A DNA stretch of 62,155 nucleotides from Alphaproteobacteria bacterium (GTDB lineage: Bacteria > Pseudomonadota > Alphaproteobacteria > Rhizobiales > Xanthobacteraceae). The notes under the pieces are model-generated. The model searched no databases, was not told the origin of the DNA, and saw only the letters and a program-made list of their open reading frames with translations. Numbering within the stretch: position 1 is the first letter of the stretch; each line of letters opens with the position of its first letter. The position numbers were made by a program, and so were the translations under genes. Where the stretch lies: the NCBI GenBank assembly GCA_026400395.1, contig JAPLPD010000174.1:1-62155 (forward strand). The letters are read 5' to 3'. This document shows positions 44,892 to 53,559 of the stretch, one piece after another.

Positions 44892-46786
44892 TACTCGTCG
44901 CGCTCCCAGTTGTCGCCAAAGCCAATGTCATCCGGCAAAGGAATCTCGGGCTCGTCCACGGTTTCGAGCAGTTCCGGCGGCGCATCCTTGCCGCCGCGCA
45001 CGCCGACAATCTCCGCGCCGGGGAACCGCTCCATCACCGCCTTGACCAGCGGATCGGCGCGCACGCCGATCTCAAGCTCAGCCTTGCGCACATCAGCAAC
45101 CGCCTTAAGCGTGGCCTGACCCGCCTCGCGCGAGATCACCACCATCCAGGACCGGCCGGTCCAGGCCTGGAGCTTGCGCGAAAGATCGTTGACCAGCGTC
45201 TTGGCGGCGTGGGGTTCGAGCGCGATTTCGAGCTGACCATCTTCCAGGCGAACGAGCCGCACGTCGCGCTCCAGCGCGATCTTCATCTGGATGTCGCGCT
45301 TGTCGCTCGCCAGCGCCACCAGATCGGCGAAGCTTTTGATCGCCAGCGTCTGCGCGCTTTGGGCCACCGGCGCCTTGTGCTGCGGCGCTGGCGCGGATTG
45401 CACGGCCATGGCGCGCGGCCCACCGCCGCCGCGCGGCGCATCGTAACGAGGCGCTTCTTGACGAGGCGCTGCAGCCGGCGCTGCCGAAACCGGGCCTGCG
45501 CTTGCTCCACCGCCGTTGCCTTGGGGCCGGGCCGGCGCGGCACCGCCATCGTCGAGCGAGCGGATCACTTCGTCGGGGGTCGGCAGGTCGGCCACGTAGG
45601 CAATGCGGACCAGCAGCATTTCGGCGGCGGCGAGCGGACGGCCCGCGCCCTGCACCTCGGCGATGCCCTTCAACAGCATCTGCCATGTGCGCGACAGGAT
45701 GCGCATCGACAGCGTTGCGGCGAGCGCGCGGCCCCGCGTGCGCTCCGACTCGCCAAGCGAAATATCGTCGGCCACCGCCGGTACGATCTTGATGCGGGTC
45801 ACGAAATGGGTGAACTCAGCAATGTCGGCCAGCACCACCAGCGGATCGGCGCCGATATCGTATTGCTCGCGCAACTCCTTCAGCGCCGCCGCGACGTCGC
45901 CCTTCATCAGCGATTCGAACAGGTCAATGACGCGGGTGCGGTCGGCAAGGCCCAGCATGCCGCGCACATCGGCGGCGCGCAGTTTGCCGGCGGCGTGCGC
46001 GATCGCCTGGTCGAGCAGCGACAGCGCGTCGCGCACCGAGCCCTCGGCGGCCCGCGCGATCAGCGCTAGCGCCTCGGTCTCCGCGCCGATGTTTTCCTTC
46101 TCGGCGATGCCGGCCAGATGCTTGACCAGCACGGCCGCATCGACGCGGCGCAGATCGAAACGCTGGCAGCGCGACAGCACCGTCACAGGCACGTCGCGGA
46201 TTTCCGTGGTGGCGAAGATGAACTTGGCGTGCGGCGGCGGCTCCTCCAGCGTCTTCAGTAGCGCATTGAACGCCGCCGTCGACAACATGTGCACTTCATC
46301 GAGGATGTAGACCTTGGTGCGCGCGCTGACCGGCGCGTAGCGGATCGCGTCGTTGATCTGGCGCACGTCGTCGACGCCGTTGTGCGAGGCGGCGTCCATC
46401 TCGATCACGTCGATGTGCCGGCTCTCCATGATCGCCTGGCAATGCAGACCAAGCGCCGGCATGGCGATGGTCGGCCCCTTCACCGAGCCATCGGCCAATT
46501 CGTAGTTCAGCGCGCGGGCGATGATGCGGGCGGTCGTGGTCTTGCCGACGCCGCGGACGCCGGTGAGGATCCAGGCCTGGGGAATGCGGCCGGTCTCGAA
46601 CGCATTCGAGACAGTGCGGACCATCGCCTCCTGGCCGATCAGATCGTCGAAATTCGATGGCCGGTATTTCCGCGCCAGCACGCGGTACGAGGCCGCCGGC
46701 GCGTTGACGCCCAGCCCGAGACCGGCTTGTTCCGGCTCGGTCGCGCCTGAATTGGCGGATGCGTCGCGTTTGGGGGCGTCGTTCAT
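44891..46786 (-). CDS. dnaX: DNA polymerase III subunit gamma/tau
   Basis: 631 aa from the ATG at 46786 (MNDAPKRDASANSGATEPEQ). The AAA+ core has Walker A GVRGVGKTTTARI, Walker B YILDEVHML and sensor region FIFATTEIRDVPVTVLSRCQ. The usual zinc-binding four-Cys insert is missing (ALGLHCQAIMES only), as in other Rhizobiales. The Pro/Ala-rich tau part follows from about residue 400. No slippery heptamer for a gamma frameshift was noticed. The clamp-loader ATPase of DNA replication. Confidence 0.95.
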   Translation of the reverse strand: MNDAPKRDASANSGATEPEQAGLGLGVNAPAASYRVLARKYRPSNFDDLIGQEAMVRTVSNAFETGRIPQAWILTGVRGVGKTTTARIIARALNYELADGSVKGPTIAMPALGLHCQAIMESRHIDVIEMDAASHNGVDDVRQINDAIRYAPVSARTKVYILDEVHMLSTAAFNALLKTLEEPPPHAKFIFATTEIRDVPVTVLSRCQRFDLRRVDAAVLVKHLAGIAEKENIGAETEALALIARAAEGSVRDALSLLDQAIAHAAGKLRAADVRGMLGLADRTRVIDLFESLMKGDVAAALKELREQYDIGADPLVVLADIAEFTHFVTRIKIVPAVADDISLGESERTRGRALAATLSMRILSRTWQMLLKGIAEVQGAGRPLAAAEMLLVRIAYVADLPTPDEVIRSLDDGGAAPARPQGNGGGASAGPVSAAPAAAPRQEAPRYDAPRGGGGPRAMAVQSAPAPQHKAPVAQSAQTLAIKSFADLVALASDKRDIQMKIALERDVRLVRLEDGQLEIALEPHAAKTLVNDLSRKLQAWTGRSWMVVISREAGQATLKAVADVRKAELEIGVRADPLVKAVMERFPGAEIVGVRGGKDAPPELLETVDEPEIPLPDDIGFGDNWERDE

Positions 46787-46880
46787 GCTGCCCTTTCGTA
46801 CCACACCACGTCATCACGGAAACCGCGCAAAGCGCGGTTATCCGGAATGCATAATCCCGGTCCGGAAATGATTGCTGGGA

Positions 46881-46923
46881 CTATGGATTCCGGGTTCGCG
46901 CATGCCGCGCGCCCCGGAATGAC
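46881..46923. repeat. Dispersed palindromic repeat, second family
   Basis: CTATGGATTCCGGGTTCGCG, then CATGC, then CGCGCGCCCCGGAATGAC. The arms GATTCCGGGTTCGCG and GCGCGCCCCGGAAT pair. Repeats of this sort are common in intergenic DNA of Bradyrhizobium-like genomes. Here it lies between ffs and dnaX. Confidence 0.65.
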
Positions 46924-46938
46924 AATCGTCAAAAAGGT

Positions 46939-47033
46939 GGGAGGCTGACGAGCGACCCGATCCGTGCTCGTTAGGGCTGCTTCCTTCCGGACCTGACCCG
47001 GTTGGCGAGTGGTTCGTCCACCGCCAACCTCCC
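46939..47033 (-). ncRNA. ffs: 4.5S signal recognition particle RNA (small bacterial SRP RNA)
   Basis: The minus strand reads GGGAGGTTGGCGG at the 5' end and CAGCCTCCC at the 3' end, pairing as one long hairpin. The apical part holds GGTCAGGTCCGGAAGGAAGC, the universally conserved domain IV core that binds Ffh and stimulates FtsY. A run of five T follows the 3' end (46931-46935 on the plus strand) and would act as a terminator. A promoter with TTGCTT and GATATA lies upstream. 95 nt, the normal size. It sits upstream of dnaX, a common arrangement in alphaproteobacteria. Confidence 0.95.
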
Positions 47034-47039
47034 GGCCCT

Positions 47040-47068
47040 TATATCGACTGTCCGGCCGGCCAAAGCAA
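47040..47068 (-). promoter_or_regulatory. Putative promoter of the SRP RNA gene
   Basis: On the minus strand, TTGCTT (47063-47068) and GATATA (47040-47045) are separated by 17 bp. The predicted first base at about 47033 is the first G of the paired 5' end of the RNA. Confidence 0.65.
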
Positions 47069-47138
47069 GATGGTGCAAGAGGGTAGAAGCCCCTGCGCCC
47101 GCTGGCTTTCGTCCCGGAACCGGGCGATAGAATGGCCC

Positions 47139-47576
47139 ATGTTTTTCCCACCCTCACTAGCCGACTGGGAACTCGACCCGCTGCTCGAGCGTGATACCGC
47201 CGTGGTCGGCGACATGCCGCTCTGCCGCGTGCTGCTGATCAAGGACGCCACCTACCCCTGGCTGCTGCTGGTGCCGCGCCGCCATCTGGCCATGGAACTC
47301 ACCGACCTCGACACCATCCAGCAGGCACAGCTCATGAGCGAGATCGCTCACGCCTCCCGCGTGCTGAAGGAACTCACCGATTGCGACAAGATCAACGTCG
47401 CGGCGCTGGGCAATGTGGTTGCGCAGCTTCATGTGCACGTCATCGCCCGCTCGCGCGGAGACGCGGCGTGGCCGCGGCCGGTGTGGAACGCAGTGCCGCC
47501 GCGTGACTACGACAAAGCCGCCCTGGACAAGCTGATGGTGAAACTCCGTGAGCGGCTGACGCTGACGCCGCTTTAG
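47139..47576 (+). CDS. HIT-family protein
   Basis: 145 aa from the ATG at 47139 (MFFPPSLADWELDPLLERDT). The histidine triad is LHVHVIARSRGD (H-x-H-x but with Ala-Arg after). The N-terminal part has FP pattern PLCRVLLIKDATYPWLLLVPRRH. HIT proteins hydrolyse nucleotide conjugates such as Ap4A or AMP-lysine. The TAG stop is the left end of a MITE-like repeat. Confidence 0.88.
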   Translation: MFFPPSLADWELDPLLERDTAVVGDMPLCRVLLIKDATYPWLLLVPRRHLAMELTDLDTIQQAQLMSEIAHASRVLKELTDCDKINVAALGNVVAQLHVHVIARSRGDAAWPRPVWNAVPPRDYDKAALDKLMVKLRERLTLTPL

Positions 47577-47674
47577 AGCATTTCATGGTTAGCTTCCAGA
47601 AGTCTCTCTACGTCATGCCCGGCCTCGTGCCGGCCATGACAAACTCTGACTTTATATAGAGAGGTAAAGCTCTA
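47574..47674. repeat. MITE-like palindromic repeat, short copy (copy E)
   Basis: 101 bp, bounded by TAGAGCATTTC and GGTAAAGCTCTA (inverted repeat with TA at each end). The centre is GTCATGCCCGGCCTCGTGCC then GGCCATGAC. Its left TAG is the stop of the HIT gene and its right CTA is the stop of the minus-strand DUF6165 gene, so the element ends both genes. Confidence 0.82.
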
Positions 47675-48094
47675 GCGGTTGTAGGACGTGTACTGCTTCT
47701 CCTCGACCAGCCCGGAGTTCAACAGTTCGTTGACCCGGCGCTTGATCGCTGCGCGCTTGTCGTTGTTGAGATAGACTGAGCGCGTCAGCTCGATGAACTC
47801 AGCATCGAAGGACTGAGCCGCCTCCTTGGCGCGGGTGCTGTTCTCGATGTCCCAGAGCTTTTCGTTGATCGCCCTTAAATCCTGCTTGAGGATATTGAGG
47901 GCCGCGGGCATGGGGTCGAGCGCCGCCACCGCCCGGTTCAGCACGGCCAGTTCGTTGCGCACGTTTGCCACCGCCGCGGGCGAACCGAGTCGTTGCTCCT
48001 TGATTTCCAGAATGGTGATCTTGTCGATCAGTTCGCCCCAGGACACCTCGACGGTCGGTGCGGTACGGGCGGGCGGCTTGGCGGTCGAAGTCAA
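47672..48094 (-). CDS. DUF6165-family protein
   Basis: 140 aa with a TTG start at 48094, chosen because GGAG lies 6 bases upstream and no ATG exists in the region. The conserved block is VEVSWGELIDKITILEIKEQR, followed by a coiled-coil-like helical stretch and YLNNDKRAAIKRRVNELL. Family members lie beside LPS glycosyltransferases, and here the gene is divergent from one (48152). The stop is inside the repeat at 47574-47674. Confidence 0.82.
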   Translation of the reverse strand: MTSTAKPPARTAPTVEVSWGELIDKITILEIKEQRLGSPAAVANVRNELAVLNRAVAALDPMPAALNILKQDLRAINEKLWDIENSTRAKEAAQSFDAEFIELTRSVYLNNDKRAAIKRRVNELLNSGLVEEKQYTSYNR

Positions 48095-48151
48095 ACGGCG
48101 CTCCAGGGCTGCGGCTTTGAAAGTGGCGGCACTATAGATTAAAACGGCGCG

Positions 48152-49231
48152 GTGAACCCAACGATCCCGCTCCCGCCGAGGCCGCGCATCCTGGTGGTGT
48201 CGCTGCGGCGCATCGGCGATGTGCTGCTGACCACGCCGCTGATCCGCAGCCTGCACCGGGCCTATCCCGGCGCCACGATCGATGCGCTGGTGTTTGCCGG
48301 AACCGCCGGCGTCCTCAAGGGCAATCCCGACATCGCCCGCGTCATCGCCATGCCGGCGCGCCCGAATCCGATCGAATCCGCGATGCTCGCCGCGCGGCTG
48401 TTCAAACGCTACGACCTCGCGGTCTCGACCCAGCCCGGCGACCGGCCGACCGCGTTCGCGCTGCTCGCCGGACGAAACCACGCCGGCCTGACCGACGACA
48501 CGCAAGGCATCGGCCGCACCCTAAAGCGATGGATGCTGCACGCCGGCACGCCGCTCGTGCCGGACATCCACCGGGTCGAGCAGATGCTGCGCCTTGCCGA
48601 TGCGCTCGGCATCGCGCGCGTGCCCGAGGTGGTCTGCCCCGCCGCGGGCCCCGCCGACGGCATTGCGCCGGGCGGCGACTACGCCGTGATCCACGCCGCG
48701 CCGATGTTCCGCTACAAGCAATGGACCGCCGAAGGCTGGCGCGCGCTGGCCGCGGGGCTTCAGCGGCGGGGCCTCGCGGTCGTCGCCATCAGCGGACCCG
48801 ATCCGGCCGAGCGCGCCTATCTCGATGAAGTCTGGCACGGCGTCACCACGGTAAATCCGGCGGCGTGGCCCGCCACCGTGACCTTGCTGTCGCGGGCAAG
48901 GCTTTATGTCGGGCCGGACACTTCGGTCACTCACCTTGCTGCCGCAGCCGGGTGCCCAACGGTGGCGCTGTTCGGGCCGATGGACCCGCGCGCCTGGGGG
49001 CCGTGGCCGGCCGGCGGCCTCGACGTGCCCTGGCAGATCAGTGGAACCATCCAGAATCGCGGCAACGTCTGGGTCGTGCAAAATCCGCTGCCGTGCATGC
49101 CGTGCCTGTTCGAAGGCTGCGAGCGCAACATCAGCAGCAACAGCATATGCCTCGATGAACTCAGCGCCGAACGGGTGCTGCTGGCGGCCGATCAGGCCCT
49201 GGCGAAAGCGACTGGCGCCGCCGCGTCTTGA
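48152..49231 (+). CDS. Glycosyltransferase family 9 (ADP-heptose:LPS heptosyltransferase-like)
   Basis: 359 aa with a GTG start at 48152. GT9 marks: VVSLRRIGDVLLTTPLIRSL at the N-terminus and the donor-binding YVGPDTSVTHLAAAAGCPTVALFG. A Cys-rich end piece (PCMPCLFEGCERNISSNSICL) is typical of RfaF relatives. It adds sugars to lipopolysaccharide or another glycolipid. The stop overlaps the start of nudC. Confidence 0.9.
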   Translation: MNPTIPLPPRPRILVVSLRRIGDVLLTTPLIRSLHRAYPGATIDALVFAGTAGVLKGNPDIARVIAMPARPNPIESAMLAARLFKRYDLAVSTQPGDRPTAFALLAGRNHAGLTDDTQGIGRTLKRWMLHAGTPLVPDIHRVEQMLRLADALGIARVPEVVCPAAGPADGIAPGGDYAVIHAAPMFRYKQWTAEGWRALAAGLQRRGLAVVAISGPDPAERAYLDEVWHGVTTVNPAAWPATVTLLSRARLYVGPDTSVTHLAAAAGCPTVALFGPMDPRAWGPWPAGGLDVPWQISGTIQNRGNVWVVQNPLPCMPCLFEGCERNISSNSICLDELSAERVLLAADQALAKATGAAAS

Positions 49232-50211
49232 CCGGCTCCCTCGGCCCCGCCAATGTCCAACAAATGTCCCGTCCCGATCTCGGCCCAAAGCCCCATCTCG
49301 GCTACACCGACAGCCTGATCGACCGCGCCGCCGAGCGGCGGCTCGACACGGCCTGGCTAGCCGCATGCGCGAACGATGCGCGCACGCAGACCTACGTGAT
49401 GGGCGGCGAGATGATCGTGCTGAAGAAGGGCACAGCCCTGCACAACCCGGCGTTCACGCCGGATGAGGCGCGGGCGCTGGCGCCCGCCGCGGAGCAGGTG
49501 TTTCTGGGCCTGCTTGATGGCGCCGCCCGCTTTGGCACCGGCATCAGCCCGGCCAGCGCCGAGGCGCTCAAGGAGCGCGCCGACTTGTTGGTGATCGATC
49601 TACGGTCGATCGCGGTCCAGGGCCTGGTGACCGCCGAACATCTGCCACCGCTCGCCGAAGCCAAGGCGATGTTGCATTGGCACGCCCGCCACCGGCACTG
49701 TGCCAACTGCGGCGCCGCGACCTCGCCGGTGGACGCCGGCTGGAAGCGCGCCTGCCCGAACTGCAAGGTCGAACATTTCCCGCGCACCGATCCGGTCGTC
49801 ATCATGCTGACGGTGCACGGCGATCGCGCCCTGCTCGGCCGCTCCGGCCGGTTCGCTGCGACCATGTGGTCGTGCCTCGCCGGCTTCGTGGAGCCTGGCG
49901 AGTCGATGGAGGACGCGGTGCGCCGCGAGACTCTGGAGGAGGCCGGCATCCGCTGCGGCCGGGTGAAATATCTCTATTCCCAGCCGTGGCCGTTCCCGAT
50001 GTCGCTGATGAACGGCTGCATGGCCGAAGCGCTCAACGACGACATCAAGATGGATCAGAACGAACTGGTGGACTGCCGCTGGTTCAGCAAAAGCGAATGC
50101 GCGTCGATGCTGATGCAAAAACACCCGGACGGTCTGACCTGCCCGCCGCCGGTCGCCATCGCGCACCACATCATCCGCACCTGGGTCGAGACCGATGGCG
50201 CCCTCTTATAG
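49228..50211 (+). CDS. nudC: NAD(+) diphosphatase / NADH pyrophosphatase
   Basis: 327 aa from a TTG at 49228 that overlaps the previous stop; an ATG at 49264 (MSRPDLGPKPHLG) is also possible. The zinc ribbon is CANCGAATS and CPNC. The Nudix box is GFVEPGESMEDAVRRETLEE plus AGI, and the NudC-specific SQPWPFPMSLM follows. It decaps or hydrolyses NAD(H). Confidence 0.94.
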   Translation: MTGSLGPANVQQMSRPDLGPKPHLGYTDSLIDRAAERRLDTAWLAACANDARTQTYVMGGEMIVLKKGTALHNPAFTPDEARALAPAAEQVFLGLLDGAARFGTGISPASAEALKERADLLVIDLRSIAVQGLVTAEHLPPLAEAKAMLHWHARHRHCANCGAATSPVDAGWKRACPNCKVEHFPRTDPVVIMLTVHGDRALLGRSGRFAATMWSCLAGFVEPGESMEDAVRRETLEEAGIRCGRVKYLYSQPWPFPMSLMNGCMAEALNDDIKMDQNELVDCRWFSKSECASMLMQKHPDGLTCPPPVAIAHHIIRTWVETDGALL

Positions 50212-50625
50212 GGCGCGGACTCATTAACCCGCAGCCATCGCCGGATTGCTGCAAGCCGGATGAAGGCGAGATTTGGCCACGGTCCGCCCGACCGCAAGGC
50301 CCAACCGTTTAGAACTCGCCGGTCATCGACACGCCGCACGCCGCGCGGCTTGTTCGGTAGCATTGGGCCGATGGCGGCCCATTCATAGTCGTTGAGTTCG
50401 TACCGCTTGATTCGAGGCACCAGTTCCGGAGCTTGAATCACGGCGGGTCAGCGTGGCTCGATAGCCTTGCGGGCCGACACGCGCCCCCCTTTTGCCGTCG
50501 CTTTGAGGGTCAAGCGGACCAGGTGTGCTCAGACTGAGGATTTCCGCTTGCGACCCGAACCTGACTCCGGCCCTGAAATCAGGGAGCGTGTTTCGTCCAG
50601 CCAAAAAGCGCCCGCGACAATGCCT
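50212..50625. other. Intergenic stretch with a transposase remnant
   Basis: 414 bp between nudC and the amino acid ABC ATPase. A degraded IS5-like transposase start covers 50264-50441. The part from 50442 to 50625 shows no gene that I can support. Confidence 0.6.
50264..50441 (-). pseudogene. N-terminal remnant of an IS5-family transposase
   Basis: The frame from 50441 reads IKRYELNDYEWAAIGPMLP, then NKPRGVRRVDDRRVLNG, close to the usual N-terminus of IS5/IS427-type transposases. After this the expected I-x-W-V-L-R-S-G-A-P-W segment is replaced by WALRSGGPWPNLA, a small deletion, and then the similarity ends. No catalytic DDE residues remain and no terminal repeats were found. It marks the edge between core genes and the amino acid transporter cluster. 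Confidence 0.75.
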
Positions 50626-51357
50626 TCAATGCTCCGTCACACCCAGGAATTGGTTTAGCTCTGGTGTTTTCGGATTGGCAAACACTTCCTCCGGCGGCCC
50701 GATCTCGTGCACGCGCCCTTGATGCATGAACACAACGCGAGAGCACACCTCGCGGGCGAAGCGCATCTCGTGCGTCACCATCAGCAGCGTCATGCCCTCT
50801 TTGGCGAGTTCCTTTACCACCGCCAAAACCTCGTTGACCAGTTCCGGGTCGAGCGCCGAGGTGATTTCGTCGCAGAGCAGTGCCATCGGCTGCATCGCGA
50901 GTGCGCGAGCAATCGCGACACGCTGCTGCTGACCGCCGGATAGCTCTTCCTGGTAGGCGTCGAACTTGTGCCCGAGCCCGACGCGGTCGAGCATATTGCG
51001 CGCCATTGCCTCGGCGTCCTTCTCTGTCACCTTCTTCACCACCATTTGGGACAGCATCACGTTGCGCCCGGCCGTGAGGTGAGGAAACAGATTGAATTGC
51101 TGGAAGATCATCCCAACCTTGAGCCGCAGCGCCTTGAGGTGGATTTCGTCGGGCAGAAGCTGTGCGCCCGCAACCGTGATCGAGCCTTCGTCGATCGTCT
51201 CAAGTCCGTTGATACACCGCAGCAGCGTCGACTTACCCGAGCCGCTCTTGCCGATGAATGCGATCACCTCGGCCGCAGCGACATCGATGTTGATGCCTTT
51301 GAGGACCTCATTGTCGCCGAAACGCTTCTTCACCTCAGTGATTTCGATGAGCGACAT
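50626..51357 (-). CDS. Polar amino acid ABC transporter ATPase
   Basis: 243 aa. Walker A GKSGSGKST, signature LSGGQQQR, Walker B ALLCDEITSALDPE and the switch His in MTLLMVTHEMRFAREV: the GlnQ/HisP group. The start overlaps the permease stop region by 23 nt. With the two permeases and the binding protein, it completes an importer for a polar amino acid or related compound. Confidence 0.93.
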   Translation of the reverse strand: MSLIEITEVKKRFGDNEVLKGINIDVAAAEVIAFIGKSGSGKSTLLRCINGLETIDEGSITVAGAQLLPDEIHLKALRLKVGMIFQQFNLFPHLTAGRNVMLSQMVVKKVTEKDAEAMARNMLDRVGLGHKFDAYQEELSGGQQQRVAIARALAMQPMALLCDEITSALDPELVNEVLAVVKELAKEGMTLLMVTHEMRFAREVCSRVVFMHQGRVHEIGPPEEVFANPKTPELNQFLGVTEH

Positions 51358-51994
51358 TGAGCTTCCTTTCGAGGAATTGGCTGCTCATGGAGAGCGGAAA
51401 ACACAGCGCGAAATAGATGAGTGCGACAAAGCCGTAGACGACGAATGGCTGGAACGTCGCGTTGGTAACGATGGTGCCGGCCTTCGACAATTCGACGAAG
51501 CCGATGATCGAGGTGACGGCTGTGCCCTTGACGATTTGAACCGAGAAGCCGACCGTCGGCGGGATTGCAATCTTGAATGCCTGCGGCAACACGACCCAGC
51601 GCATCTGCTGAAAGTAACCCATGCCGAGGCTGGACGATGCCTCCCACTGGCCCTTCGCAATCGCCTCGACGCAGCCGCGCCAGATCTCCGATAGGAACGC
51701 CGAGGTCCACAGGGTCAGCGCAAGGCCCGCGGCGAGCCACGGGGGCACGTTAAGGCCGACGAGCGAGAGCCCGAAGAACACGATGAAGAGCTGCATCAGC
51801 AGCGGCGTGCCTTGGAATAGCTCAACATAGTCCCATGCGAACCTGCGCAGCGCGCGGCGTTTGCCGGTGCGCATGAACAAGAGGATCAGCCCGACGATGC
51901 CACCGAACAGAAAGGTTGCGAGCGACAGCAGGATGGTCCAGCGCGTCGCAAGCAGGAGATTGCACAGGATGTCCCAGGTGGAGAATTCGGTCAT
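51335..51994 (-). CDS. Polar amino acid ABC transporter permease
   Basis: 219 aa from the ATG at 51994, which overlaps the stop of the other permease gene by 4 nt. HisM/GlnP-type: hydrophobic segments, YVELFQGTPLLMQLFIVFFG and the EAA loop EAIAKGQWEASSSLGMGYFQ. A longer open frame up to 52810 is antisense/out-of-frame to the second permease and not coding. Confidence 0.92.
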   Translation of the reverse strand: MTEFSTWDILCNLLLATRWTILLSLATFLFGGIVGLILLFMRTGKRRALRRFAWDYVELFQGTPLLMQLFIVFFGLSLVGLNVPPWLAAGLALTLWTSAFLSEIWRGCVEAIAKGQWEASSSLGMGYFQQMRWVVLPQAFKIAIPPTVGFSVQIVKGTAVTSIIGFVELSKAGTIVTNATFQPFVVYGFVALIYFALCFPLSMSSQFLERKLNVAHRNH

Positions 51995-52662
51995 CGTGTT
52001 GCCTTCCTGGGAAACAGCCACCAGCCTAAGCCGCGCAGCAACTGGCGCAGCGTGATGGCAAGCGCCAGATAGATCGCGGTCGCAAGGAAATAAATCTCGA
52101 AGGCGCGAAAATTGCGCGACTGGATGAAGTTGGCGGCGAAGGACAGATCTTCCGCCGCGATCTGCGAGACGACCGCGGATCCGAGCATCACGAGCACGAT
52201 CTGAGACGACAAGGCGGGCCAGATGCGCTGCAGCGAGGGGATCAATACCACGTAGCGGAACGTCTCGAAACGCGTCATGCCAAGGCTCCAGCCAGCCTCG
52301 AACTGCCCCTTCGTAGTGGCCTGAATGCCGGCGCGCACGATCTCGCAGCTGTATGCGCCGAGATTGATCACCATCGTTAGCATCGCACCCTGCATTTCTG
52401 TGAGTTGGATACCAATCGACGGCAGGCCGAAGAAGATGAAGAAGAGCTGGATCAGGAACGGCGTGTTGCGAATCAGCTCGACGTAACCCGCCACGATCGG
52501 CTTGAGCCATATCGGCCCAAGCGCGCGCGCCCACGCGCAGAAAATACCGAGCGCGACGCCGAACGTCGCACCGACTGCGATCAGTTCGATCGTCACCAGT
52601 ATGCCGTTGAACAACACCGGCAGGTAGCTTCCGATCGAGGAGAAGTCGAAGGTGTAATTCAT
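51991..52662 (-). CDS. Polar amino acid ABC transporter permease
   Basis: 223 aa from the ATG at 52662 (MNYTFDFSSIGSYLPVLFNG). Same HisM/GlnP family: YVELIRNTPFLIQLFFIFFG and the loop GIQATTKGQFEAGWSLGMTR. Paired with the permease at 51335-51994 as a heterodimer. Confidence 0.92.
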   Translation of the reverse strand: MNYTFDFSSIGSYLPVLFNGILVTIELIAVGATFGVALGIFCAWARALGPIWLKPIVAGYVELIRNTPFLIQLFFIFFGLPSIGIQLTEMQGAMLTMVINLGAYSCEIVRAGIQATTKGQFEAGWSLGMTRFETFRYVVLIPSLQRIWPALSSQIVLVMLGSAVVSQIAAEDLSFAANFIQSRNFRAFEIYFLATAIYLALAITLRQLLRGLGWWLFPRKATR

Positions 52663-52776
52663 CGTGTGGTGCCCCAGACCTGCCGCGCGCTCCACTCATG
52701 CCCGCGAAGACAGGCATCCAGTTCCTGGCTCTGAGTCCCCGCGGTCGCGGGGACGAGCAGAGCTTGGTGAATTGCC

Positions 52777-53559
52777 TCAAATATCCGCGGGAAGGTCTTG
52801 CGCGAGCCACTTCTGTGCAATGGCGTTGAGAGAGCCGTCCTTTCGCGCCGCCGCGATAATCTCATTCACCTTCGCCATCAGCTTTGGCTCGTCCTTGTTC
52901 ATTCCGACGTAGCAGGCCGAGTTGGCGATGAGGAATTTGATTTCAGGCTTCTTCGGCGGATTGCGCGCGAGAATCGCGGCTGCAACCACGTTGCCGGTCG
53001 CAACGAGTTGTACCTGCCCGGACAGGAAGGCCGAGATGGTGCCATTGTTGTCCTCGTAGCGCTTGATGGTGGTGTCTTTCGGTGCGATCTCGGTGAGCTT
53101 TAGATCCTCAACCGCGCCGCGCGTGACGCCGATGGTCTTACCGGCGAGGTCTTCTACCTTGGCTACGGCGAGGTCCTTGGGGCCAAACACACCGTTGAAG
53201 AACGGCGCATAGACGTTCGAGAAATCGATCACCTTCTCGCGGTCCGGATTCTTGCCGAGGCTGGAAATCAGCAGTTCGACCTTCTTGGTCTGGAGATACG
53301 GAATGCGGTTCGCGCTGGTGACCGGCACCAGTTCGACCTTCACGCCCATCGCCTTGCCTATCAGGTTCGCCATGTCGACATCGTATCCCTTCGGCGACAT
53401 GTCGGCGCTGACCGAGCCGAACGGCGGAAAGTCCTGCGGCACCGCTACTTTCAGCACCTTCGACTTCATCACGTCGTCGAGCGCGTCGGCGGAGGCGGTG
53501 AGCGGCGCGGCCGCGAAGGCGGCCAGTGCCAGGGCGGAAATCAGCATTCTGCGGTTCAT
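52777..53559 (-). CDS. Polar amino acid ABC transporter periplasmic binding protein
   Basis: 260 aa with a signal peptide (MNRRMLISALALAAFAAAPL, cut at AxA). The mature part has LKVAVPQDFPPFGSVSADMS, PKGYDVDMANLIGKAMGVKV and TSANRIPYLQTKKVELLIS, the SBP-bac-3 signature. Starts inside the end of the GntR gene (overlap of 4 nt), so the regulator and the importer are one transcript. Confidence 0.93.
   Translation of the reverse strand: MNRRMLISALALAAFAAAPLTASADALDDVMKSKVLKVAVPQDFPPFGSVSADMSPKGYDVDMANLIGKAMGVKVELVPVTSANRIPYLQTKKVELLISSLGKNPDREKVIDFSNVYAPFFNGVFGPKDLAVAKVEDLAGKTIGVTRGAVEDLKLTEIAPKDTTIKRYEDNNGTISAFLSGQVQLVATGNVVAAAILARNPPKKPEIKFLIANSACYVGMNKDEPKLMAKVNEIIAAARKDGSLNAIAQKWLAQDLPADI

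Noticed and set aside
51995-52810. Minus-strand extension of the permease frame giving a 491-residue protein
   Set aside because: It overlaps the second permease in another frame; the real start at 51994 is coupled to that gene's stop.
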